Assembly (NCBI GenBank): GCA_963691705.1
Contig: OY829542.1
Location: 29,188,579 to 29,252,578 of the forward strand
DNA length: 64,000 nt
Direction: 5' to 3'
Origin: Viola odorata
Taxonomy: Eukaryota; Streptophyta; Magnoliopsida; Malpighiales; Violaceae
The notes below the pieces were generated by a model that saw nothing but the letters and a program-made list of their open reading frames with translations, had not been told where the DNA came from and did no database searches. The position numbers and the translations under genes are program-made. This document shows, piece by piece, positions 11,246-22,941 of the stretch. Position 1 is the first letter of the stretch; every line of letters starts with the position of its first letter.

Positions 11246-12015
11246 CGGCAATCCTACGCGGATGAGGACTTCAAAACGCGTCTGTCAGCACCAACGACAA
11301 TTATTCAGACCAGTCAGGCCTGAACCAGGGAGAAAGGACCTTGTCCACTATTTTCAGGTGTTATCTTTCGAATGGGACAAGTTTCAGCCCAATCGGACGA
11401 GTCAATCAAAAGATAGCCCGGTGAGACATTTTGGCGCGCAGTGTGAACGCGAGCAGACCGCGACTTGGGGAATTCGGCCCAAACCATGGCCTGATGATGC
11501 GAATGCTTCTAGGATGTTCTATAAGGCTTTATTTGTATGTATTAATTAGTTTTTACAGTTATTATACTAGTAGAAGTTCTATTTCGAAGTTACTTAGGAG
11601 TTCTAGTTAAAATAGGAGTTCTAGTCTTAGTAAACTTGTATTTATTTTTGACTATTTAAAAGCAGCCATTTGGCTTAATAAATCAGTTCAGTTCAGTTTA
11701 TTAAAAAACAAAGAAGCGTCGTCTTCAGTTGATCTCTCAAGATCCTTGTCCTACATCCGGTTTGATAAGCCGCATATAGTTGCAAGTAAAGCACGAAGTC
11801 TATCATCCATTCTTTAGTCTCGTCGGGGTTGTCTAGGTATTGCACCTAGGAGGGTCCGAGTTCTATTGAAGATCCTTGAAGGATTTCGTCCAGGTTGCCT
11901 AAGTATTGCACTTAGGAGGGTTGGAGTTTCCGACGAGTTAGTTTTCCACATTCAAATCCTTGTCGCTGAGCAACGATCCAACAATTGGAAGGTTTCCGAA
12001 TTAGGAACCACATCA
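10696..12015 (+). repeat. 3' LTR of element B
   Basis: It is preceded by a polypurine tract (GAAGAGGGAGGGGA, ending 10695) and starts TGATACGATCCTAG. The first 14 bases are the exact inverse of the last 14 bases of LTRs A and C. The end is placed at CATCA (12015) by similarity to that terminus, which is less certain. A TATA-like TATTTAAA is at 11653-11660 and AATAAA at 11677-11682. Confidence 0.75.
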
Positions 12016-12647
12016 CATGGGATTTCCTCGTTATAAGTAGGGAGACCAACTTCTTTTAATGTATTTAATTTGGACTTCGTTATTGTATTTATGAAAGGAA
12101 AAACTAATTTGAGTTGGAATTTTGCTTGTGCTTGGGCCATTTTGTTTTGCTCATCAGTACTGCTTGCTTAAAGGCATGATCTGTAACATTAGAAATTAAT
12201 AAGAATACTAGTGTTTCAGATTCAAATTATGTATCTTTTTTCTTGGTCTGTTCTTATGTCAGTTTAGTTTATGCAATTTAAAAAAAAGAAATGCTTCCAT
12301 CTTTTTCTCACAATGCCTCCCATGTTTATTGAACCAATGTGTGTATTTCCATGCGATTACTATTTGTAGTAGTAATATGTGTGCACTCAAAAAAATAAAA
12401 AAGAGAGAGAGCATGTATATACTTTTGAAGGTGTATTTATAAGTGTAATTTGACTTTCCTATTAATTTTATTTATTTTAAAAAAACCTATAGTTTGTAAA
12501 ATATTTCACTTAACCATATATAGTTTAAAAGCTTGCAATATAAATTTTATATACAATTTTCTAAAAGTTGCAATCTTAGCCATTTTAGTAGTTAAAATAA
12601 TTGAAATAAATGGTAAAAGAATTGAAGAAATTATACGAATTGAAAAA
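12016..12647. other. AT-rich intergenic DNA, nothing recognised
   Basis: No convincing coding or RNA feature is visible. Homopolymer A/T runs are common. Confidence 0.5.
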
Positions 12648-13000
12648 AAAGTGCTCAATATACAACTTTTTTTTCTTCTAATGAAGTTTTAATTCTTGTT
12701 ATAAATAAAATGTTAATTATTTGTTTAAAGAAATAGATTGATTTAAATAATCTATATAGATACTAAATAATATTAATTATAATGCTTGAAATAAATTGTG
12801 TCATTTATAGTCATTTTACATTCCAATCATAGTTTTAACAACAGTTTTTACCAAACATCATAAACAACTTCTGGTTTCCACAACACTTTTAATAAATATT
12901 TACCAAACAATATACTGACTTTTCCAGAAGTGCTTTTCACACAGCATTTTTTCCCATAACACTTTTCCAACCAGAACCGGAACGCCAAACAAACCCTTAA
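12648..13000 (+). mobile_element. hAT-like MITE family, copy 1
   Basis: About 350 bp match 29254-29594, from GTGCTCAATAT to the end. The last part is similar to 36360-36545. The right end, AACGCCAAACAAACCC, is a common type of terminus in short plant hAT-derived elements. The left end and target duplication were not resolved. Confidence 0.7.
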
Positions 13001-13844
13001 AAATGTCCCCAACTTGGGCAACTTTTACCAAGAAAAGACATGCATTATTTTATTGTCAATTCAAACTTCCTAAAAGAAAGAAAGTAAGTAAAAGGGCAAA
13101 TACAATTGTGAGACTTTAAAAAAGAAAATATGGTGTCTAAAAAAAAATCGTAAATACAAAAATGAGATTAAAAAAAATAAATTTTTTTGTTGATGAATTA
13201 AAAAAAGAGCAAGAGTGAAATGTTTCTATTGCGACTTTGTATTTAAAAAAAATATTAATTACTATTTATATAACATATGAATTCAATTTTTCTTAGAAAT
13301 AAAAATATTATTATTAACCCTTTCAAGAACTTTACTAAAAAAATATAAACTTTATTAAAAATTAAGAATAATAGAAAAACTTCTATAAATAAAATTATAA
13401 AACTGGGTAAAAATATATATTAAGTTTTAGGATTCGTTTTGTGGATATCAAATTATTTCATGATGAATAAATGTGGCTAACTAATCAAATAGAGCAAATT
13501 CACATATCTGGGTCATTTCTAGTCACGTATAAATAACATGAGTGTATGTATATTTTTGGTCAGTTAAAATCATTTAGGTAACCGTAGATCAGACCAAGAC
13601 CCAAAGTAACAAACAATTTTTAAAACCCTACTACCTCAAGTTGCACCTTTTGTAATATTTGATTTGGCACAATAGTAACTTTCTGAAAAAAGAAATACTA
13701 CTTTTTGTTTAATATTCCAAAACAAACATAATTGGAAAAAAAAGTAACAATGTCAATAATTGAAAAATAATATCCAAAATTATAAAACTTAAAATTTGCT
13801 GAGAGAAATTTAGAAGTACGTGAAAAGAAGAAGAGCGAAAGTCA
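13001..13844. other. AT-rich intergenic DNA, nothing recognised
   Basis: Homopolymer-rich sequence with no ORF, RNA gene or repeat that I can support. Confidence 0.5.
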
Positions 13845-14900
13845 TTTTTTACCTAATTACACAAAAACACCCAACAAATTCTCTATTAGACCCGTCTGCC
13901 CCCAACTTCCTACCGTTAGCTCAAATGTCTCTTAGACCACCCATAGCAGGGTATCAAATTGAAATTTTTTGCCCACAGCAGGGGATCATGAAGGTGTTAA
14001 AAATCTAGAAGGAAATAGAGGGTATCAAATTTTGATACCCAGATTTTTCTGACACTGAGACCCGCTAGTGTTTTTTTCTTTTTTTTTATAAAAAAAATAT
14101 GGACCAATGACAGCCCGCCATGCTTGCCCGTGCAGGGCTGTCATTGGTCCAAGTTTTTTTTTCACTCATTTTTTAAATGCCTTTTTTATAATAATTACTC
14201 AAAATAATTTAAAAAAAACATATACCATTATTTTAAAATTTTTGAGATCTACAAATGGAGACTAGGTTTGTATTATTTGAACACTAAAAAAATATCAGAG
14301 TTTTTTACATTTTTTTTAATTTTTTCCTTTTTTAAATGCCTTTTTTTATAATAATTACTCAAAATAATTAAAAAAATATATACCATTATTTATTTATTGT
14401 ATTAAAAAAGTATAGTTTTTTTGAAATCTGAAAAAAATTATGAAATTTAAATAATTTATATTAAAAATATACTATTTATTATTTATTATATTATAAAAAA
14501 TAATTATTATAGTAATTATAAATTTAATAAGAAAAAGAAATGAAAAATATGGTGGGGTTTATGATTAAATGATGTGGAAGGGAGAGAAAGTGAATAATTA
14601 AAAGAAAAGTGAGTATTATTTGATGATTTGATTGAATGTTAAACTGATGTGGCAGGAGAGAAGTGTTAAATTTAACACCCGTTGTTGTGGATGATCTTAT
14701 GCACCTAACTGTATGTTTTTTAATTTATGTTTGTATGCCACATGGAGAACCATGCCTGCCACATGTCGTTCGGTGGTTGGCTAAATTTAAAAACAAACGA
14801 CGTCTGTCTCTATTAGAGCAAAAGTTAGGATCATAAAGGCAAAACAGCTCATGGCTGGCAGGAAGTTGGGTGCTTTTGTGTAATTTAAGTGAAAATTCCC
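13845..14900. mobile_element. Composite MITE: nested inverted repeats
   Basis: Outer arms: AATTACACAAAAACACCCAA at about 13856-13875 faces TTGGGTGCTTTTGTGTAATT near 14866-14885, and CAACTTCCTACCGTTAGCTC near 13902 faces its inverted counterpart near 14845-14865. Inside is a second pair (ACCACCCATAGCAGGGTATC near 13935 and CACCCGTTGTTGTGGATGAT near 14676). A ~35-bp direct repeat (AAATGCC...ATAATAATTACTC) occurs near 14176 and 14333. This fits one MITE inserted inside another. No transposase is present. Confidence 0.6.
14101..14150. repeat. Perfect 16-bp inverted repeat hairpin
   Basis: GGACCAATGACAGCCC (14101-14116) and GGGCTGTCATTGGTCC (14135-14150) are exact reverse complements with an 18-bp loop. 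They lie near the middle of the composite MITE. Confidence 0.95.
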
Positions 14901-15390
14901 ATAAAAATTGGGTGTTAAATTTACTTTTGTCCAAAAGAAAAAGAAATGAGTCAAATAATAAAAAAATAATCTTTCTTTAATTAAAATTTTAGATTTTAAT
15001 ATTGGGAATTGAAAAAATTATATTTAGAGACTCGCCCCTTTTAAAATCTGTGCTCGAACATATTATATGTTGGAAAAAAAAAAGGAGAGAGAAAGAAAGT
15101 AGGGGGGCTACATCAGCACAGCAGCAACGGAGATCCAAGTCCAACATGAGAAAGCGGCACCAGGCAGGCATCATCAGCTACTAAAATCTAAAAATTATCT
15201 CCATCTGTTTGTTCATTCAATTCTCATCCACATCTACTTACTCCATTTTCAGTAGTAGTTACTGAACGTAACGACCAACTGCTTCGTGTAAGACCCAACA
15301 AACAACACAACCAACCGTCGGATCTCTCGAGAAACACCACAGATCACAACCTTTTCCTTTTCTTTTTTTCTTTTTCGATTTTTACAAAAG
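14901..15390. other. Upstream region of MO25
   Basis: Probably the promoter and start of the 5' UTR. No TATA box can be assigned with confidence. Confidence 0.4.
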
Positions 15391-15428
15391 AAAAAAAAAA
15401 TATATATATATATATATATACACACACA
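15391..15428. repeat. A10-(TA)10-(CA)4 microsatellite upstream of MO25
   Basis: An A run (15391-15400), then (TA)10 (15401-15420), then (CA)4, followed by a GGGAA-rich purine tract to about 15470. It lies about 330 bp before the MO25 start codon. Confidence 0.95.
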
Positions 15429-15754
15429 TCAAAGAAGGGAAGGGAAAGGAAGGGAAGGGAGAGAAAAGAGCGAAGAAGGATCGGTGCAACAAGGATCAGA
15501 TTAAACGTGACAGGGACAGCGAGAGGATAATAGGGTGTGGGGGGTGTTTTCTAACGAAAGTAAAGATAGGAGTGTGCGTGTCGAAGCCGGCTGCTGCAGC
15601 AGCGGCAGGGGAGAGAGCCTCCTCGTCTTCTTCATCCTCCAAGAAGGATGTGGTGAATCGGCTGTCTCACCCTCCTCCTCCTCCTGCTGCGGCGGCAGGG
15701 GCAGCAGCTGCAGCAGCAGCCGCCGTCGCTCTATCCCATTCCAAATCCGAGAAA

Positions 15755-18700
15755 ATGAAGGGCTTGTTCAAACCCAAACCTCGCACCCCTGTTGATATCG
15801 TTCGACAAACCCGCGATCTCCTCGTCTATGCAGATCGCTCCGCTTCCTCTTCCTCCGATTTTCGCGATCCAAAGCGCGAGGAAAAGGTAACCTACTACTC
15901 TGATTCCGCAGATTTCGATTTCATGGTTTTTTTGTTGTTGTGTACAAAACAACCTGGCTCCACATATCGATAAATTGGGTCCTCATGTTTAGCTTCAATA
16001 AGGCTAGCTGTGGATGATTTTAGTTGAATTAACTGTAACTACTAGATTGTTTACGATTTGGAGAAACAGTATTACTTATGGGTATTCTGCCTATTAAACC
16101 ATTCACTGAAGTAATCGCTTATTGGATAGTTATCTGAACTTCCTTGCTTATGTTCATCTTGGACTTGATCTCTCTTGCTTTCTGCATCAAAGCTACTATT
16201 TTGACATTACTTTCCCCACTTTGTGCATTGTTGCAGATGGCAGATTTAGCTAAAAATATCAGAGAACTGAAGTGTATTCTCTATGGCAATAGTGAATCTG
16301 AGCCAGTCTCTGAAGCCTGTGCCCAGTTGACTCAAGAGTTTTTCAGAGAGAACACTCTTCGTCTTTTGATTATTTGTCTTCCTAGATTGAACTTAGAGGT
16401 AAGCATGTGAAGATTCGTTGATTGATTGCCTTGTATTGAAACTACAATCTTGAAAATTAGTTGATACGCTCATTTGATTGGCTAATTCACAGGTACATTT
16501 TATGTTCTATGAACTTTATGGTTTTCTTCAGATTGAAAAAACACATGGATTCTGTAGTGTAGCAGCAGAATTTGTATTCTTTTCTGAGTTTTGCCTTGCA
16601 GCCGTTTAGTATATGACTGTTTCTATGCAGGCCCGGAAAGATGCCACCCAAGTGGTAGCAAATTTACAAAGACAGCAAGTTAATTCAAAGTTGATTGCAT
16701 CTGATTACTTAGAACAGAACACAGATCTTCTGGATACTTTGTTGGCAGGGTAAGCCATGAGCCACTGCTGAAGAATATTGGAAAATTTTAAATTTTGCTT
16801 CATGATTAGTCAATTTCATTTGCTATTATATTTTCCCAATGATAGGAAAGTAAAGAAAAGAAACAGGAAAAAAAGAGAGTGGCATTAAAGGTTGAATCGT
16901 CATTAATCTTATTTTTTTTTCAATCCATTAGTAACCGACATATAGCTATTATCTTTCCATTAGTTCCATTGTCTGTTTTGGTTTTGTGGAATTTGTAGAT
17001 CATAGTGATTAGCTTTACATTTGAAGTTAAAACTGCAGTGTGCTGCGAAAGTTTTCTAGATCACTAAGTTTATGGAAAGCTTTTTGAAGTGCATAAAGTG
17101 TTCATATTCATTTGATTTGTAAATTATTTTTGTTTCCTTTATTTCATGTAAAGAGGTAGGTAAGTTTTTGGCAATTTCATTCCTTTTTTGGATGTAGTCG
17201 GTGTTGTTTAATTATTTGGAGATAGGGGTCATATAGTGAGACATTGATTGCTCCACAAGTGTTTTGATTCATTGATGTAATCCTGAAAAGGCATCGGCAT
17301 CGGCATGCACGGCATGCATGTAACTGGGGTTCTCTACCTAACTTAGTTAAGCCCCTTATGGATCATAAAAGGAGCAAACTTGATTAATGGTTTTGGTGAT
17401 TTCATATACAGGGCAGAATTTTGATTGAGGAGGTTCCCCTTTTTTCTATATGAAATTAGTTTTTAATTTCCTGGATTATACATTTCCCACTGTGATCTTG
17501 TCTGAAAGTTGGATGAAGTTGTCTTGTTTTCTATCTGAAGCTTAAATAGCACAATGTTCATGTAATTATGATATTGTTGAGTAATTTTGCCAGCTAATCA
17601 TACTTAAGGGCATTTTCTGATTATTGGACTGTGTTTACGTCTTCAGCTATGAAAGCACGGACATGGCTTTACATTATGGTGCGATGCTAAGAGAGTGTAT
17701 ACGTCACCAAAGTGTTGCCAGGTAAGCTGATTTGTCAAATTTGTTTGATGGAAAGCTGGTTAAGTTGCAGTTTGAGATTTTTTTTTTCTGTTTGTTGGTT
17801 CCTTACTTTTAATATCGCAAGGGCAATGATGTTGAGTACTACTTATTTTATGATCCTTCTGTGATTACAAAATATACCAATGGATCCTCTGAGCCCCATC
17901 AACTCTTATTCTTTATCTTCTTTTAATTTTACACGTACGTTTCATTTCTCTCTTCTCTTTATGTTCTGCTTGTCAGTTTCTATACCTTCTTTACGAGTAA
18001 TAAGATGTAAACATCATCATTGGAAATACAACAACAAAAAATTTCATGTTTTTTTACTGTCTCTAGTTTCATTCAACTTTATTGATTGCGCAGTCTTTTT
18101 TCGTTTCATGCTATTTATTCTCTCTTTAATAGTTGTCTTGGTATTAAAATTTGATTGATGTTTTTTCCTTTAATGAACAATCTTGCGTTCAAATTGCTTT
18201 AAGAATTCTATAGTTATTTTAGCTTGGCTTCTACGGCTTCCTTGCATAAGCCGGGTTCATGACAGATTTATTTAGTTGTACTATCTTCCTCAAAAGAAAG
18301 TGGAAGAAAAAAATGATTTATAGTATATCTCATAGGTTTCTAGTCTATCATGATTTCATCTGTATTTTTGATTGATCAATAAGTTTGTTACTTTGGAGAT
18401 CACTTTTGGTGGGTATATTGTTTTCTTCTTTCATATATTTTTTGGGAATTATTTTTTTGAAGCTGAATTTGGAAGGATATGGAATTTCAGACACATTTAT
18501 AACCAACTGGTTGTTTTTGGTGATTTTTTGTTCCATATGAGGCTTGTTGCATTCATTTCTTTGGATTGATTTGCAGATATGTCCTGGAATCACCGCATAT
18601 GAAGAATTTTTTTGATTATATACAGCTTCCGAATTTTGACATTGCTGCAGATGCTGCTGCAACCTTTAAGGTTGAGTATGATTGACAATGCTGCAAAGAA

Positions 18701-21522
18701 TTGATCCTGTTTTCTGTTGTTTTTTTGTTCTTTTTGTAAAGAACACCTAACCACATTGTAGATAGACAACTAATCCCCGATTAATGATTGTGGCTTATCA
18801 ATGTTGAATACCCTTCTGTTGAAATTAACCTCAACTTGGTTGCAGTTCGCATTGGAATTTTAATAAGCTAACCCAGGTTCTCCCATTTGTTAAAAAGCAA
18901 AAATGCAATTTATAGTTTGAAGTGGTTTCCAGTATTTTCTGTTTCCCAATTCCTCTTACCAATTAACACAAGTATTCAATTTTGAACTACCAGCGGTTAT
19001 GGAAATCTTCTCTTTAGGATATATATTTTTGCTTTAAATTGGAATTCTTTTCCTCAGTTATTGTGTCAACTCATGAACTTGCGAATTGGGTTAGCATGAT
19101 CTTGATGCTCTTCACTGTGTTGCAGGAACTCCTGACTCGGCATAAATCTACAGTAGCTGAATTTCTGTCCAATAATTATGAGTGGGTAAGATTTTTCTTG
19201 CTTTGATTTGATTTAATCCTAATATATTTCCATGGGCTTGCACATGCACACTGGATAGTAAGCTTGCCTTGCGTACATGATTTTCGACGTGCTCCAAATG
19301 GGGATGAAAATGCGTTAGTCAGAAGTTGGAACGAACCTATACCGAATCATCTCTGTGATGCATTGAAGAGAGACCTTAGGATATTCTTATAGTCCATTTA
19401 AATTTGTTACTAAAACATGAACTTATTTCCTGACTTATTCAACTAAAGTCTAATCTGTCAAACAAGTAACGGCGCTGTTATGCTTATTTAGAATTCTAAA
19501 GAATAAAGTTAGCCTCCCTCCTCTTTCTGCTGTAAGAGTAGATTTTCTTTTTCACTTTTGCCATGCAGTCAAAGTGCCTTGAAAAACAGTAATTATCAGT
19601 TGCTGTTCCCTTAAATAGCCCCAATTGTTTTCGCTTTCTCATCCAAATGCCACAAGGCTGGAGCTCATTATGAAGACAAGTGCTGCTCCCTCTTCTTTTT
19701 TACTCTCTGTTATTATTGGGAGGATAGGGGAGGGGAAATTGTTTTCATCAGGGTGCGGGGGGGTTGGGTGGCAGTGCACCTGGGAGTGCTTGCTTGAATG
19801 AAGCCAAGCAAATTTGCATTCGGTGGCAAAGGAGGAACATCGGTTGGAGGAGAAGTGAGTCTGGACAGTTTTTTTATGGAATGAATTTGGTCGAGCTAAA
19901 ATTGATGAAATGAATAAAACATTGTTCTTATGAAAATAATTTAGGTATTGTTGAATACTAACACAATGTTGCAGTGGAATAAAGCTAGTATAGTATAAAG
20001 GAAAAGAGCTGCTGCAGGAGCATGAGGTGTGTTAAAAATAAGAGGGAAAGTTGCATAGTTAATATAGAAGAGGGATATTTTTGATATGACAGATTAGTGT
20101 CCCATATAAGTATGCTTGGTCTGAAGCCCTAGTGGTAGGATTAGCGTTCCACTGCTAATAAAATGGAGTCTAGGTTTTAAAAGCATTGATCATAGATGTT
20201 TACTCATGCCAGATCATGAAGCATTTGATTTGACAGTGTTTTTCCTGTAATTTTATATTATAGATGTTTACTGTTACATAGCCGATGGCCATCTTCTTTA
20301 AAAGTTGTTGTTCGCCATTTTTTGACTTTATTTTATTTTGTGGATTTCAGTTCTTTGCAGAATATAATTCAAAGTTGCTTGAATCTACCAATTATATCAC
20401 TAGACGACAAGCTGTGAAGGTACTAGTAATAGATTAGACTCAGACTCTACATATTAATGTTGTTGAAAGAAATTTGAGAGTATCCTATCTATGCACCATA
20501 TTGAATGCCTCAGTTGAAATATGGTTTGTCATTACAGAATACTGTTTTCTAAAAGAGTGCTTTTTTCCCCCTTGCTTGCAGCTGTTGGGAGATATATTAC
20601 TGGACCGCTCAAATTCAGTTATAATGACACGTTATGTGAGCTCAAGGGATAACCTGAGGATTCTCATGAATCTACTTAGGGTATGAGATTCTTTTGATCA
20701 GATGATAAATTATGCCTCATTTATGTCCTTTCTCAAATTTGTGCATTTTCACGTATAAAGCTTTGAATGTTGATATTCTTTTCTTTTGAACTAATAACTC
20801 CTGATTGTTCTTTGGGACTGACTGGAGGATTTTTTTTTTGGTGAAACCTTGTTGTATATGTTATATGGTGTTGATTAGTATTGTTTTCCAGAGTATAGAT
20901 TAGTTTGACCTTAATTATTGCATCAGACATTTTGGATGTTGATCACTGATTACACTGCATATAGTTCCTTCTTTTTGTTCATACACATGAGCATCTGCAG
21001 GTTTTGCATACTTGATGTAAAATTCCTGGAAAAGTTGAGTTAATGTGTAGTTGTGAAATTAGTAGTTTGAATTTGTGTCAATTTTAGCAATTGATTCTAA
21101 TGTATGGAGACCCATGCAGGAATCAAGCAAGAGCATCCAGACTGAGGCATTTCATGTTTTCAAGGTATGTATTAGAAATTGCTAAGCTGTTGAGATTATC
21201 TTTGCTTTTGTTCTTAATGTTCATGTAACGTATTCCTTTCATTTTTCTATCCCTTGCAGCTGTTCGCTGCTAATCAAAATAAACCTCCAGACATTATAAG
21301 CATACTTGTCGCAAACAGAAGCAAGCTTCTACGGTTATTTGCTGATTTCAAAACCGATAAAGGTGAGAGATAAAAACATTCTTCCCAACAACTTGTTGAG
21401 TTTATCACATTGTCCATTCCTTCTCGTTATTAATTCTTTACATTTTACCAGAGGACGAACAATTTGAGGCAGACAAAGCTCAAGTTGTCAGAGAAATAGC
21501 TGCCCTTGAACCTAGAGACTGA
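15755..21522 (+). CDS. MO25: MO25 / CAB39-like scaffold protein, 11 exons
   Basis: Exons: 15755-15886, 16237-16398, 16631-16749, 17647-17721, 18577-18670, 19126-19185, 20351-20419, 20582-20680, 21120-21164, 21260-21362 and 21452-21522. All ten introns are GT-AG and the exons join in frame to 342 residues, the usual MO25 length. Family landmarks are [12 protein letters not shown] at the N-terminus, [96 protein letters not shown] and [13 protein letters not shown]25 is an all-helical, armadillo-like cytosolic scaffold that binds and activates STE20/GCK-type kinases. In plants it is linked to growth and cell proliferation. ATG 15755 was chosen because it starts the conserved protein; the frame upstream is open but has no ATG. 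No lesion is visible, so the gene looks functional. Confidence 0.96.
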
Positions 21523-22059
21523 TGAGCAAGCCCCCAGTTCCTTGTTGTAATACCAGATGCCTCGCTTTGCATAATTTAATTTTGGTTTTGTAGTTATTGA
21601 AGCCGAAGCACCATTTCGATCAATACGGAAGTCTTAATTTCTCTTTTTGTTTGATTTTGCAGTAGTTTGTTCATCTGTATTTAAAATGTGCATGATGCAA
21701 ATGCAATGAGAAAAAAAAAAGAGAGCCGATCTTGGTAGCAAACAGTTCAAGTATTTGTCACAGATTTCTCCGGTGACTGATGGGCAGTTGAAGTTCAAAC
21801 ATCATATAAAACAAACTTTCTTAGCGGTTATAAGCTGTTTGTGTTGCATAAATTAATTACTATGTTGGTTCAGAGCACATATTTCAGCAGTAATCAGAAA
21901 GACAATGGAATCTTTTTCTTCTCTCTTTTCAAGGAGCTGCAGTTCTTGATACAACATTAATACAGAATTCAAGGAATAAGACTTATTAACATTCAAACGT
22001 TCTTTTCTTTTTATGAATAGACGCTGCTTGTATTTTGCTATCAATAGTTAACTAGTGCG
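21523..22059. other. MO25 3' UTR and intergenic DNA
   Basis: The first part is presumably the 3' UTR of MO25, T-rich with an A-rich stretch at about 21710. The rest shows nothing recognisable. Confidence 0.5.
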
Positions 22060-22373
22060 TTACATGTTGCAAGATTGAGGATCGGTGGAGAGGAGACTAA
22101 ACATGACCATACCTTGACTTTCCCTTCAGAATGATATACTTTCTAAGAACACCTTCCTTCACGAATTCAGCTTTCTCCAACACTCTCTGCGAACCAACGT
22201 TTTCAACATCTACCAGTGCTTCAAGCCTCTCGAGCTGCGGCCACTCGCCAAATATAGACGCGGCCACCAACTTCACAGCCTTTGTTGCGATCCCTTTGCC
22301 CCAGTATCTTGAACCCAGAACATAACCGAGCTCTCCTCTGCAGGCATCACCACCTGAATTCTTGGTCACTGAT
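22060..22373 (-). pseudogene. C-terminal fragment of a GNAT acetyltransferase
   Basis: The minus strand from 22373 encodes ISVTKNSGGDACRGELGYVL, then YWGKGIATKAVKLVA, RLEALVDVENVGSQRVLEKA and FVKEGVLRKYIILKGKSR. This is the acetyl-CoA-binding half of a plant RimJ/RimL-like GNAT protein; WGKGIA is the pyrophosphate-binding loop. Such enzymes move an acetyl group from acetyl-CoA to an amine. The N-terminal half is missing: coding similarity ends at 22373, where TE-like sequence begins. Near 22107 the frame runs to an early stop, whereas a shift of frame there stays open to a stop at 22060-22062. A small deletion is therefore likely. Confidence 0.85.
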
Positions 22374-22560
22374 AGGGATGGCAATGGGTACCCGTACCCA
22401 GATGCCCGCCCGTAACCATACCCTTTTGACCGGGTAATACCCTCTTTGACTGGGTATGGTTCGAGTACGGGTAATACCCGGATTGATAAATTCGGGTATG
22501 GCCGGGTATGATACCCGGTGTATACCCGTTCGGGTATAACCTCATTTTTTCTCCATCATC
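22374..22560. mobile_element. GGGTA/TACCC-rich hAT-type element fragment
   Basis: It begins AGGGATGGCAATGGGTACCC, a terminus style common in plant hAT-derived elements. It is packed with GGGTA and TACCC words in both orientations. It abuts the broken edge of the GNAT fragment. The opposite terminus was not found. Confidence 0.5.
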
Positions 22561-22794
22561 ATTTACCGGCGATCTCTTTTCTCCATCTTCCCTGCTCTCT
22601 CTTTCTCTCCCTCGCCCCAATCGTCTCTCCATCTCTGCATTTATCAATTCGGGTTTCCTTCCTTCCTCCTTCCTCCTCGCGATCTCTAACTCGGGTAAAT
22701 TTTACTGTGTTACTGTTTCCATGTTCCGTTGCTTGCCGAAAGATGGATTTATAGAGTTTATTTTAGTTATGAGAATCCTTCAGTTCTGAGAACC

Positions 22795-22941
22795 ATGTCC
22801 TCATTTCAGTTCCGCGCTCTTTGCTTTCAATCCCGTTAAACCCTACTACTCCTCTGAAACCCTCAAACCCTCCGTCTTCAGGCTAAAACCTCATCCCTCC
22901 TTCACCATTGCCGCCATTAGCAACAACTCTACCCACACCAG
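22795..22941 (+). pseudogene. Possible first exon of a lost gene
   Basis: ATG 22795 (MSSFQFRALCFQSR) meets TAA at 22837-22839. One frame over, a Ser/Thr/Lys-rich stretch (VKPYYSSETLKPSVFRLKPH...) continues to a plausible donor AG|GTATAT at 22941/22942. The composition resembles a plastid or mitochondrial transit peptide. No downstream exon was recognised, so function is unknown. Confidence 0.25.

Larger units (their letters stand above)
7933..12015 (+). mobile_element. Element B: RT-less gypsy derivative without 5' LTR
   Basis: The visible parts are a leader (7933-8542, with an A-rich stretch near 7980), a gag-like start codon at 8543, protease, an integrase tail and a 3' LTR (10696-12015). 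No LTR or primer site precedes the leader, because it is fused at 7932/7933 to the cut LTR of element A. B resembles A in the pre-gag block, the protease-linker style and the FEEGG junction, but its LTR is different. It looks like a non-autonomous relative of A. Confidence 0.8.

Noticed and set aside
15535..15754. Upstream GTG-initiated extension of MO25 as the true start
   Set aside because: There is no ATG, it is low-complexity, and the conserved family N-terminus begins at ATG 15755. Kept only as a low-interest finding.
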